This document shows, piece after piece, positions 23,828 to 31,917 of a stretch of DNA of 64,000 bases. The notes below the pieces were generated by a model. That model did not search any database and was not told the origin of the DNA. It saw nothing but the letters and a program-made list of their open reading frames with translations. The stretch's first letter is position 1; every line of letters begins with the position of its first letter. The position numbers and the translations under genes were made by a program. The stretch spans positions 1 through 64,000 of the forward strand of contig JAPPEF010000366.1 in NCBI GenBank assembly GCA_028875335.1. The letters are read 5' to 3'. Source of the DNA: Gemmatimonadota bacterium (GTDB taxonomy: Bacteria > Latescibacterota > UBA2968 > UBA8231).

Positions 23828-25255
23828 ATGGAGGCCGAAAAACACTTGCTCAGCGACGCCGAGATGCAGCAGTTCATCGCCCAAGGCTATGTTCAGGTAC
23901 AGGCTGATCTCCCGGGCGATTTTCACGCCAAAGTATGCCGCCAGATCGACGCTATGTTGGAAGCCGAAGGCAATCCCGGCAACAACATCGCGCCGCGCAT
24001 CCCCGCCATCGCGCAGGTCTTTGCACATCCTGCGGTGCGCGGGGCCCTGACCAGTATCTTGGGCGCGGGCTATCTGATGCACCCGCACCGCTACTGCCAC
24101 CTCAATCCTCCCGGCAGCGACGGCCAGACCTGGCACAAGGACGACTACATCTTCGACCAGAATATCCGCTACCACCGCTGCCGTTGGGTCATGGCCTTTT
24201 ACTACCCGCAAGACGTCACCCCGGATATGGGGCCCACCGGCGTGATGCCGGGGCGGCAGTGGTACAATGGGATTTCCAGTACTGATCCGGAACAGGCGAC
24301 GGAGACCGAACTGGGCTTGTGCGGCCCGGCCGGCACAGTGTCCATAGTCAATTTCGATAGCTGGCACCGGGCCACGGCCAATCGCTCGGACAAAAGGCGC
24401 TACATGCTCAAATACCAGTTCACCCGCATGACAGAGCCAGAGGTGCCGACGTGGAATAATGAGGTGTCCCATTGGCAGCCGCTCGACGGCGATCCACACC
24501 CAGAATTGTCGCGGCACGTGTGGGACTGGTTGTGTGGCCGGTTGTGTGATCGGCCAGCAGCGAGTAGCGGCAGTACGCGCTGGGAGGATTTAGGTGCTGA
24601 CTCGGAAACGGCCCGCCTGCAAGCGACTTACAGCTTGGGAGGAGACCAAGTAGAAGGGCTGATCGAAAACATGCGGAGCCAAGCCCAGGACCAAGTCGAG
24701 ACCAATCTGGCCCATTCGCCGACCAATCCCCAAGGTGGCAATCCGGGCGAAGTGGGGCCGGTACACGCCTTGGCCGCCTTGGGTGCAGACGCTTTGGACG
24801 GACTGTTGGACGCGGCCCAGCAGGGGCCTTGGCCCGGTCGGGCGGCGGCAATGGGTGCCCTAGCGACCATGGGCAAGGAGGCGGCTGCGGCCGTGCCGGT
24901 ATTGCAGGCGGCCTTGAGCGATGACGTTATGTGGGTGCGGCGCAATGCTGCCGAGGCTTTGGGGACCATTGGTCCGGCGGCCGTGTCGACGGCTCCGGCC
25001 CTCGCCCGCGCTATAGGCGACGAGGTGGAGTTGGTGCGGCGCAACGCAGTTTTTTCCCTGAGCAAGATGGCACCCCCTGACGACGCGTTGGTACCGCCGG
25101 TGGCTCGCGCGCTGGCCGATCCAAATCGCTATACGCGCTACTACGCCAGCACTACTTTGCGCAAGATCGGGACCGCGCAAGCCCGCCGCGCTTTGGTCGA
25201 AGCGCTGGAGCCGGCCCGCTGGTGCGCCATTACTTCGTCGTCCACAAATTATTGA
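23828..25255 (+). CDS. PhyH dioxygenase fused to HEAT repeats (copy 2)
   Basis: A 475-residue paralogue of the preceding gene. ATG 23828 (MEAEKHLLSDAEMQQFIAQG) has a GAGAAGAGG site and follows the first copy by 11 bases; an upstream frame to 23657 only shadows copy 1. Dioxygenase ligands are TWHKDDYIFD (His about 103, Asp about 105) and SWHRATANRS (His about 180). HEAT repeats follow: ALSDDVMWVRRNAAEALGTI, AIGDEVELVRRNAVFSLSKM, ALADPNRYTRYYASTTLRKI. It retains the Asn-Pro-Gly-Asn motif (GNPGNNIAPRIP) shared with copy 1. Both copies look catalytically intact. Confidence 0.92.
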   Translation: MEAEKHLLSDAEMQQFIAQGYVQVQADLPGDFHAKVCRQIDAMLEAEGNPGNNIAPRIPAIAQVFAHPAVRGALTSILGAGYLMHPHRYCHLNPPGSDGQTWHKDDYIFDQNIRYHRCRWVMAFYYPQDVTPDMGPTGVMPGRQWYNGISSTDPEQATETELGLCGPAGTVSIVNFDSWHRATANRSDKRRYMLKYQFTRMTEPEVPTWNNEVSHWQPLDGDPHPELSRHVWDWLCGRLCDRPAASSGSTRWEDLGADSETARLQATYSLGGDQVEGLIENMRSQAQDQVETNLAHSPTNPQGGNPGEVGPVHALAALGADALDGLLDAAQQGPWPGRAAAMGALATMGKEAAAAVPVLQAALSDDVMWVRRNAAEALGTIGPAAVSTAPALARAIGDEVELVRRNAVFSLSKMAPPDDALVPPVARALADPNRYTRYYASTTLRKIGTAQARRALVEALEPARWCAITSSSTNY

Positions 25256-25265
25256 GGAGCTTTCA

Positions 25266-27944
25266 ATGAACGCGGTTTTTTCCTTTAGCGAAGTAGCCCG
25301 GCTGCCCATGGCCGGGGACAATGTGGCCATTGCTACTCGGCGTCTAGAAGCGGGCACGGGCATCGACTACGAGGGACGGTCGTTCACTTTGTCCCACACG
25401 GTGATGGAGGGACATCGTTTTGCCGTCGAGCCTATTGAACCCGGTCAGTTCCTGTTGTCGTGGCAACTGCCCTTTGGCGTGGCCAAGCGCGCGCTGAAGC
25501 CGGGCGACTACGCCTGCAATCAGAGTATGCTCGACGCATTGGGCATTCGGCAGTTGGACTTCGACCTGCCCGAGCAGGCCAATTTCGTCGATCGCATTGA
25601 GCCGTATCAACTGGACCCGGCGAATTTTCAGCCTGGAGTTGCGCTCGACCCGCATGAAGAGCGGCGGACCTTCTTAGGCTATGGCCGCGCTGGGGGACGG
25701 GGCGTGGGCACGCGCAATTACATCGTCGTCTTGGGCACGTCCTCGCGCACGGCTAGTTATGCCCGGCTGTTGGCCGAGCGCTGGAGCGGCCGACCGGCTG
25801 GCGATGGCGTGGTACCGATTGCCCACACCGAGGGCGGCGGTGGAGCCGATCCCAATAACCGCGAACTCTTATTGCGCACGCTGGCCGGTTTTGTCGTCCA
25901 TCCCAACGTCGGTGCCGTGCTGGCGGTGGACTACGGCAGCGAAGCTGTGACCAACAAGATGCTGCGGGAGTACATGGTGGCGCACGGCTATGCCCTCGAC
26001 CACGTCCGGCACTGCTTTATGAGCTTGGACGGTTCCTTTGCGGCGCGTTTGGCAGAGGGCGAGCGGCAAGTGGCTGCTTGGGCCGAGGAAATGGCGGGCG
26101 AGGAGCGGGGCGAGCACGACCTAAGCCATCTCAAGATCGCCTTGCAGTGCGGCGGCTCGGATGCCTTTTCGGGTATTTCGGGGAATCCGCTAGCCGCTTG
26201 GGTGGCGCGCGAGTTGATTCGCTACGGCGGCGCGGCCAATCTCGCCGAGACCGATGAGTTGATCGGTGCCGAACCGTACGTGCTGCAAAACGTCAAGGAT
26301 GTGGAGACTGCGCGCACCTTTTTGCACATGGTCGAGCGCTTCAAGGAGCGGGTGTCGTGGCACGGTGCCTCAGCCGAGGGCAATCCCTCGGGGGGCAACA
26401 AATTTCGCGGTCTGTACAATATCGCGCTCAAGTCCATTGGCGCGGCGCGCAAGCTCGATCCAGACGTGCGCTTGGACTACGCCATTGAGTACGGCGAGCC
26501 GCTCAAAGGGACGGGGTTCTACTTTATGGACAGTCCGGGCAACGACTTGGAAAGCATTGCCGGGCAGGTGGCCAGCGGCTGCAATGCCATTTTCTTTGTC
26601 ACGGGCAACGGCTCCATCACCAATTTCCCCTTTGTGCCGACGGTCAAGATCGTCACTACCTCGGAGCGCTACCAGTTGCTGGCTGCGGATCTCGATGTCA
26701 ATGCCGGAGCTTACTTGGATGGCACGCCGATGGACGAGTTGGGCCAAGAGTTGTTCGAGCGCACCTTGCAGGTGGCTTCGGGCGAGCGCTCGTTGGGCGA
26801 GCGGGCAGGCCACGCCCAAGTGTCCATCTGGCGCAATTGGCAACAGACCGATATCAGCCGGTTAGAGGAACTGTTGGCCGCTCCTGTGCTTGAGGGGCGG
26901 CCCGTGCCGGTGCGACCCGAGGTTGGGCCGGCGGTGTCATTTCCTATGCTGGACGGGGCTATCGATCAGGTGGGGCTGGTATTGCCCACCAGCCTGTGCG
27001 CTGGCCAGATCGCCCGCATGTGCGCCGAGCGGCTCAATGCCCGGCAAGTGGGCCGCGAGCAGGGTCTGTCGCGCTTTGTCGCCTTGGTCCACACCGAGGG
27101 CTGTGGGCTGTCGTCGAGCGGTGCCACCGAGCAAATGCACTTGCGCACCATGATGGGGTACGCAGCGCATCCGCTGGCGCGGCGCGTTTTGCTGCTGGAG
27201 CACGGCTGCGAAAAGACGCATAACGACTACATGCGCAACGGCCTTGAGGAATGGGGTTTGGACCCGGCTGTTTTTGGCTGGGCTTCGGTGCAGTTGGACG
27301 GCGGCATTGTCAAGGCCATGGACAGGGTCGAGACGTGGTTTCGCCAAGCGCTGGCTGAAACGGAAGCGCCCGTCGCCGTGGAAGGTGGCTTGGGTGCCTT
27401 GCGCTTGGGGGTGCAGGCGACTGGTGAGTTAGGGGAGGACGCGGCGCAGTGTTTTGCCCAGTTGACGCGCTGGATAGTAACTGCGGGCGGCACTGTGGTC
27501 GTGCCGCACAACGCGGCTCTGCTGCGGGAACCGGCGTATTTGGACTCTGTGCTAGTCGAGCCGTCGGACGCGGCGACGTTGCCCTATGGACAGGCGGCCG
27601 TAGAACCGGGTTTTTACATCATGGAGACGCCGACTGACCACTGGGTGGAGACGGCTACCGGACTGGGTGCCACGGGCGTGGACCTGATTTTGGCCCATAC
27701 TGGCGAACATCCTCTACAGGGACATCCCCTGATGCCGGTGGTGCAGGTGAGTGCGAATCCGACGGTAGCGGCGCTCTACGGCGATGATATTGATTTGGCT
27801 CTGACAGGTGTGGCTGACGATTGGGCCGAGCAACTGGCCGCTTTGTTGGCCCAAGTGGCGCGGGGTGATCACATCCCCGGTGCTTTGCAGCAGCGCAACG
27901 TCGATTTTCAACTGACGCGGGGGTTGCTGGGGGTTTCGACCTGA
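25266..27944 (+). CDS. Double-length UxaA/GarD-family sugar-acid dehydratase-like protein
   Basis: An 892-residue protein, much longer than the usual 500 of altronate/galactarate dehydratases. An N-terminal SAF-like domain (about residues 17-90) is followed by two copies of the catalytic region. Half 1 (about 138-545) has VGTRNYIVV and the CGGSDAFSGISGNP motif, but at the two positions where half 2 has cysteines it reads HTEGGG (about 186) and DYGSEA (about 220). Half 2 (about 565-890) has HTEGCG (about 609) and EHGCEK (about 644) but lacks CGGSD. The halves are complementary, so active-site residues may be divided. It starts ten bases after the PhyH-HEAT gene and probably dehydrates a hexarate/aldonate made by this operon (inferred). 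Confidence 0.85.
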   Translation: MNAVFSFSEVARLPMAGDNVAIATRRLEAGTGIDYEGRSFTLSHTVMEGHRFAVEPIEPGQFLLSWQLPFGVAKRALKPGDYACNQSMLDALGIRQLDFDLPEQANFVDRIEPYQLDPANFQPGVALDPHEERRTFLGYGRAGGRGVGTRNYIVVLGTSSRTASYARLLAERWSGRPAGDGVVPIAHTEGGGGADPNNRELLLRTLAGFVVHPNVGAVLAVDYGSEAVTNKMLREYMVAHGYALDHVRHCFMSLDGSFAARLAEGERQVAAWAEEMAGEERGEHDLSHLKIALQCGGSDAFSGISGNPLAAWVARELIRYGGAANLAETDELIGAEPYVLQNVKDVETARTFLHMVERFKERVSWHGASAEGNPSGGNKFRGLYNIALKSIGAARKLDPDVRLDYAIEYGEPLKGTGFYFMDSPGNDLESIAGQVASGCNAIFFVTGNGSITNFPFVPTVKIVTTSERYQLLAADLDVNAGAYLDGTPMDELGQELFERTLQVASGERSLGERAGHAQVSIWRNWQQTDISRLEELLAAPVLEGRPVPVRPEVGPAVSFPMLDGAIDQVGLVLPTSLCAGQIARMCAERLNARQVGREQGLSRFVALVHTEGCGLSSSGATEQMHLRTMMGYAAHPLARRVLLLEHGCEKTHNDYMRNGLEEWGLDPAVFGWASVQLDGGIVKAMDRVETWFRQALAETEAPVAVEGGLGALRLGVQATGELGEDAAQCFAQLTRWIVTAGGTVVVPHNAALLREPAYLDSVLVEPSDAATLPYGQAAVEPGFYIMETPTDHWVETATGLGATGVDLILAHTGEHPLQGHPLMPVVQVSANPTVAALYGDDIDLALTGVADDWAEQLAALLAQVARGDHIPGALQQRNVDFQLTRGLLGVST

Positions 27945-28020
27945 GTGGGGAAGAGGGAACGCCTCTCGGTGTCCGGTACCCAAGCCGAATGCCATTGCAA
28001 GACGCCGTTTGGCTTGAAGG

Positions 28021-28374
28021 TTAGCGGCTCGGTACTATCCCATCCGCAGAGACAGTTATATGAGCGACCTCCTCCTCTTTAGGTCGGATCACAATATCAA
28101 CATCCCAATCTAGTGCATTTAGGAAGGCCAAGAGCTTTTCAACGGAGAACTTATCGAACTGCCCTCTTTTCAGGTCGGAAACCCGTCCTTGGGCAATGCC
28201 GAGCAGGGTCCCGGCATCTTTCTGGGTTAGGCCGCTCTCCGCGATGATACCTAAAATTTTTGTGGCGATGCTTGCTTTTAATGACCACTCCTCTGGATTG
28301 GCATAGCCTAAATCAGCGTAAACGTTCGTCGATCCTTCGTAGTACTCAGCATCGCCTACTTTTTTCTTTTTCAT
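28021..28374 (-). CDS. XRE-family antitoxin (HigA-like)
   Basis: A 117-residue DNA-binding antitoxin. The start has the common GSTNVYADLGYANPEEWSLK segment, and the helix-turn-helix covers about residues 48-80 (ESGLTQKDAGTLLGIAQGRVSDLKRG). The tail DVDIVIRPKEEE is typical of the HTH_37-type antitoxins. The reading frame is intact, whereas the partner toxin gene overlapping its start by four bases is frameshifted. It could still repress the promoter at 28736-28765 or act on toxins elsewhere. Confidence 0.88.
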   Translation of the reverse strand: MKKKKVGDAEYYEGSTNVYADLGYANPEEWSLKASIATKILGIIAESGLTQKDAGTLLGIAQGRVSDLKRGQFDKFSVEKLLAFLNALDWDVDIVIRPKEEEVAHITVSADGIVPSR

Positions 28375-28729
28375 AACGTTCTCTCCTCGGCTATTGTCTT
28401 TGCTTGTCGAAGCCGCCGTGCAATGGTGGCCAGTTCCTTTTTTGGAGTGGCAATGCCACGGGTGGATTTCTTCTGAAAGGTATGAAGTACATAGAGATGA
28501 TCGTCTAAATTCACCACATAAACGGCTCGATAAGTACCGTTTGATGGCGGCTAACTATCTCCATAACGCCTGCAAAGCCTCTCAGAGGTTTTGCTTGGTC
28601 GTGCTTCCCTCCGGTTTGGGCAATCCATAGGGCATAGCCTATATCATTTTGTACCTCGCGGGGGAGGGCTAGAAGATCATCATAGGAGGACCCCACCCAG
28701 ATAATAGGCTTGATTAGCACATCGTCCAT
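28371..28729 (-). pseudogene. Frameshifted HigB/RelE-like (Gp49 type) toxin gene
   Basis: The first frame from ATG 28729 encodes PIIWVGSSYDDLLALPREVQ and on to GFAGVMEIVSRHQ, the N-terminal half of a Gp49/HigB-like toxin, then runs into a stop at 28511. In another frame from about 28538 the sequence continues GTYRAVYVVNLDDHLYVLHT, FQKKSTRGIATPKKELATIA and ends at 28371 with the usual ATGA overlap to the antitoxin. Together they make one normal-length toxin, broken near 28538-28545 by a single missing base (or equivalent). No slippery heptamer is visible, so programmed frameshifting is unlikely. Either a true inactivating mutation or an assembly error. Confidence 0.87.
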
Positions 28730-28735
28730 AAAATA

Positions 28736-28765
28736 ATTATATCAGATTTGATATACACATGTCAA
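28736..28765 (-). promoter_or_regulatory. Consensus sigma-70 promoter of second TA locus
   Basis: On the minus strand TTGACA (28765-28760), 18 bases, TATAAT (28741-28736): both hexamers are perfect consensus. The -10 ends six bases before the toxin ATG at 28729, so the mRNA should be leaderless. The spacer contains the inverted repeat TATCA-N4-TGATA, a likely antitoxin operator. Confidence 0.8.
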
Positions 28766-28870
28766 ACGGATGGACTATCATCGAGAGGTTAGGGCTTGCT
28801 CTCGTTGGCGCGGTTAGGGCGGCGTCCTCTGGCAGAGGCCAATCAACGATTTGGGCGTGCTGAGCTACTG

Positions 28871-29584
28871 CTAGGAACCCGCCTCCAAGCAGAGGGTGGC
28901 CCAGTTCTGAAAGAAGGTGCGCCCGTTGGCGTGGAGGGCTGGCAAGTGTTGGGCTGCGTCGGCTTTGATTTGCTCGCCGTCTAGCTCCTCCTCGCGCACC
29001 TCGTCGGCAAAAGCTCGGACCATATCGGCGATAATTTGCGTGGTAACTTCCATATGGAAGAGGACGCCGTACGCCGCCCGACCATAAGAAAACGCTTGGT
29101 AAGTAGTCCGGGCAGAAGAGGCTAGCCCAGTAGCCCCTTTGGGCAGATCGAAGATGTCGCCGTGCCAGTGAAAGCCCATAAAGGATGGTTGTAGGCCGCC
29201 CATTAGCGGGTCTTCGCTGGAGGCAGGCTTCCGCTCAATAGGATACCAGCCGATTTCTTTCTGCGGACCGCGGGCGACCCGAGCACCAAGAGCCGTGGCC
29301 AAAAGCTGGCTGCCTAGGCAGATGCCGAGTACGGGTTTGTCTTCTTTTAGGACTTGGTCGATAAGGCGTATAGCCGCGTCTATAAACGGGTAGCGGTCAT
29401 GTTCGTACACGCCCATCGGACCCCCCATGATCACTAGGCCGGCGGCTCCGTCCATGTAGCGGGGGACTTCTTCACCGGCAAAGGTATGTATATAGGTGGG
29501 ATCGAGACCGCAGCCTTGGAATACCTGACCGGCGATCCCCAAGTTTTCCGGCTGTGCGTTTTGCAGGACCCATATTTTGTTCAT
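28871..29584 (-). CDS. Class I glutamine amidotransferase
   Basis: A 237-residue GATase1-fold protein like those related to the GuaA glutaminase domain. The nucleophile elbow GICLGSQLLATALGARV gives the catalytic Cys near residue 98, and GFHWHGDIFDLP and LFHMEVTTQII supply the His and Glu positions. It stands alone without a synthase partner, as many GATase1-like hydrolases or gamma-glutamyl-peptidases do. It leads the minus-strand group of ordinary genes and lies 33 bases from the methyltransferase gene. Confidence 0.9.
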   Translation of the reverse strand: MNKIWVLQNAQPENLGIAGQVFQGCGLDPTYIHTFAGEEVPRYMDGAAGLVIMGGPMGVYEHDRYPFIDAAIRLIDQVLKEDKPVLGICLGSQLLATALGARVARGPQKEIGWYPIERKPASSEDPLMGGLQPSFMGFHWHGDIFDLPKGATGLASSARTTYQAFSYGRAAYGVLFHMEVTTQIIADMVRAFADEVREEELDGEQIKADAAQHLPALHANGRTFFQNWATLCLEAGS

Positions 29585-29617
29585 TGATCGGTTTCCTCTG
29601 CTATTTCGTCCTACAAA

Positions 29618-30280
29618 TCACCGCTTCCGCGCCAGCGTCAATCCGTCGCCAATCGACAGCAGGGACGCGGTCACGCGCTCGTCGGCGTGAATTTTGGCAT
29701 TGAGCGCTCGGATCGCTACGGTGCTCTCGGCCTGCTCGTTGGCATCGGCGGGCCGCCCGCCCCACAGCACGTTGTCGATTAGGATCAATCCGCCCGGGCG
29801 CAAAAGCTGCAGACAGCGCTCGTAATAGGCGTCGTAATTTTCCTTGTCCGCGTCGATAAAGGCCATGTCGAAGCAACCGGCTTCCCCGGCTGCGAGCATT
29901 TCGTCGAGAGTTGCTACTCCTGGTCCCAACCGCAGTTCGATCTTGTCGGCCACGCCGGATTCCCGCCAATAGCGCTGGGCGATGCGGGTAAACTCGTCGC
30001 TGACGTCGCAGGCGATTAGACGCCCGTCCGCTGGTAGGGCCAGCGCCATGGCGATGCTGCTGTAGCCAGTAAAAGTCCCCACCTCGACGATCCGCTTGGC
30101 GTCGATTAGTTCGACGAGCAGCCCCATGAACTGCCCCTGATCGGGCGAGATCTGCATTCCGCCCATGGGCATGGCCCGGGTCTCCTGCCGCAACCGCTTG
30201 AGCTCGTCTCGGTCGCGCAGCGAGTTGGCGAGGATGTAGTCGTAAATATGCGTTTCGATAAAACCGTTGCGGGAACTCAT
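29618..30280 (-). CDS. Class I SAM-dependent O-methyltransferase (CCoAOMT-like)
   Basis: A 220-residue methyltransferase of the caffeoyl-CoA/catechol O-methyltransferase family. SAM motif I is VEVGTFTGYSSIAMALAL near residue 65, the acidic loop CDVSDEFT follows, and the metal-binding part FDMAFIDADKENYDAYYERC with LILIDNVLWGG is intact. The family methylates hydroxyls of catechol-like small molecules with a divalent metal. Substrate unknown. Its ATG 30280 has a GGTCGGTCC-rich upstream and no strong ribosome site. Confidence 0.92.
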   Translation of the reverse strand: MSSRNGFIETHIYDYILANSLRDRDELKRLRQETRAMPMGGMQISPDQGQFMGLLVELIDAKRIVEVGTFTGYSSIAMALALPADGRLIACDVSDEFTRIAQRYWRESGVADKIELRLGPGVATLDEMLAAGEAGCFDMAFIDADKENYDAYYERCLQLLRPGGLILIDNVLWGGRPADANEQAESTVAIRALNAKIHADERVTASLLSIGDGLTLARKR

Positions 30281-30370
30281 GGACCGACCTTTCGCAAGAA
30301 GAGGATGCAGGAAGTTGCGCCAAGGTAAGCGGATGATGCGCGCAGCACAACTTGCCGGCTGTTTGCCAAA

Positions 30371-30718
30371 TCAAGATTGGAGTTTGGGATTTTCCGCGTG
30401 ACGCCTGCGGTCGCGTTGGGTCTTCTTGGCCAGCGCGCGCTGGAAGGATTCCTCTAAGTCGACTCCGGTCTGATTGGCGAGGCATATGAGGACGAAGAGC
30501 ACGTCGGCCATCTCCATGCCGAGGTCGGCTTCCTCGCCCTCCTTAAAGCTCTGCTCGCCAAAGGTGCGGGCCATGATCCGCGCCAGCTCGCCGACTTCCT
30601 CCATCAGCACGGCCGTATTGGTCAGCTCGGAGAAGTAGCGCACGCCGACGTCGGCGATCCATTCGTCCACCGCTCGTTGGCAGGCGCGGAGGGTGTGCTC
30701 AGGCGCGGGCTGGCTCAT
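30371..30718 (-). CDS. MazG-like nucleotide pyrophosphohydrolase
   Basis: A 115-residue all-alpha NTP pyrophosphatase. The metal-binding motif appears as LMEEVGELARIMAR (EExxE) and, later, LGMEMADVLFVLICLAN (ExxD), the two halves of the MazG helical site. Such enzymes hydrolyse noncanonical nucleoside triphosphates. Its start overlaps the end of the DUF362 gene by 20 bases, so both are in one operon. Confidence 0.92.
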   Translation of the reverse strand: MSQPAPEHTLRACQRAVDEWIADVGVRYFSELTNTAVLMEEVGELARIMARTFGEQSFKEGEEADLGMEMADVLFVLICLANQTGVDLEESFQRALAKKTQRDRRRHAENPKLQS

Positions 30719-31823
30719 AGGTAACGGGTGTCAGACCTTCCTGCTGGCGTTGGGCATTGACATCGTCCAAGTGCCAGGGCACTGCTGATCCATCGGTGCG
30801 AAAGCGCTTGTAGTAGCCGTCTTTGCAGCGGGAGATGGGCATCAGCGGCGCGGCGGGCCGTAGCTCGGCTAGGGCTGCGCCAGTGAGCACCGCGCCGCTT
30901 GCGAGATCGACGACTTCGATTTCCCCAGGGTCAATGGTCCCCAGGCCGCGGGCGTGGGCGAATTGCAGATAGGGGGTGGCCTGCGGGTCGAGGCCCATTA
31001 GGTGGGTGGCTACTGCATCTACGTGTACTTCGTTGACGCCGGCCACAGCCCAGCCGAGAGGGTAGTTGGCTCCTTCGTTGAATGCCGTGCCGTCGCGGCC
31101 GACAAGGCCATCTACAACTGAAAGCCGCGGCATCCCCAGACCGCGCAGCGCGACCAATAGATCGCAGAGTTTGTGATAGAAGCGGTCTTCAAAGAAGCTG
31201 AGGCCGCTCTCGGTCAGACGCCATAGTTCATCGGCGAATGGCTCGTCCACGGCTTGGATCGCGCACAGGTGCCGCTCGGGCTTGGCTATGATGCCCATTA
31301 GGTTTTTTATCGACAAGGTCGTGCAGCCCAAGTTGTGGCACTTGGCGAGGGGGACGTTGAAAAAGAAGGCGCAGTCGGTTACTTCCCGGTACAGGGGATA
31401 GCGCTCATACACTACGCCATCGGCGACCTCGACGACGCGGGAATCCTCGTCGGTGTTCATTTCTGCGAGCCGCACGCCCCGCTCATCGGTCATGGCGCGA
31501 TAGCCGCACAGTGCCCAAGTGTGCCCGGCCGTGGGGTTTTCCCCGGACTGGCCATCGGCAACTACCATGCGCTCGGCGGGTACGCCGCGGGCGCGCAGGG
31601 CGTCGAGCAGACCGCCGACAAACCCAGGGTGAGTGATGACACGCTTTTCCGGTGGATAGAGCACAGTGGCGTTGGGCTTGAGTAAGATGGTGCCTGCTGC
31701 GGGTAGCGGCACCTCGAGGGCGGCGAGGGTGCGATGGGCTAACTCCCGGTAGGTTGCAAAGGGAGCGTCGGCGCGGTTGATGGGTGAACGCGCTAAATAC
31801 ACAGCGTCGGGTTGTACGATCAT
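30699..31823 (-). CDS. DUF362 domain protein
   Basis: A 374-residue protein with the DUF362 pattern: ILLKPNATVLYPPEKRVITH at the start, the middle CAFFFNVPLAKCHNLGCTTL and LSIKNLMGI. DUF362 proteins are sometimes fused to ferredoxin domains, but no CxxC cluster motif is present here. The biochemical role is unknown; a redox or metal-linked function is suspected for the family. It lies between murA and mazG on the minus strand. Start ATG 31823 follows an AGGAG site (ctctcctg on plus). Confidence 0.85.
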   Translation of the reverse strand: MIVQPDAVYLARSPINRADAPFATYRELAHRTLAALEVPLPAAGTILLKPNATVLYPPEKRVITHPGFVGGLLDALRARGVPAERMVVADGQSGENPTAGHTWALCGYRAMTDERGVRLAEMNTDEDSRVVEVADGVVYERYPLYREVTDCAFFFNVPLAKCHNLGCTTLSIKNLMGIIAKPERHLCAIQAVDEPFADELWRLTESGLSFFEDRFYHKLCDLLVALRGLGMPRLSVVDGLVGRDGTAFNEGANYPLGWAVAGVNEVHVDAVATHLMGLDPQATPYLQFAHARGLGTIDPGEIEVVDLASGAVLTGAALAELRPAAPLMPISRCKDGYYKRFRTDGSAVPWHLDDVNAQRQQEGLTPVTYEPARA

Positions 31824-31917
31824 GGTGGCTCTCCTGTAGAGTAATAGACAAGCAAAAAAAAGCAGCCGAGAGCCGCAAGCTCCCGACCGCTTATTCGCGT
31901 TGGATGCGCAGCGCGTC

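Noticed and set aside
28530..28550. Programmed ribosomal frameshift to make the second toxin
   Set aside because: No slippery heptamer at the junction; a one-base indel explains it better.
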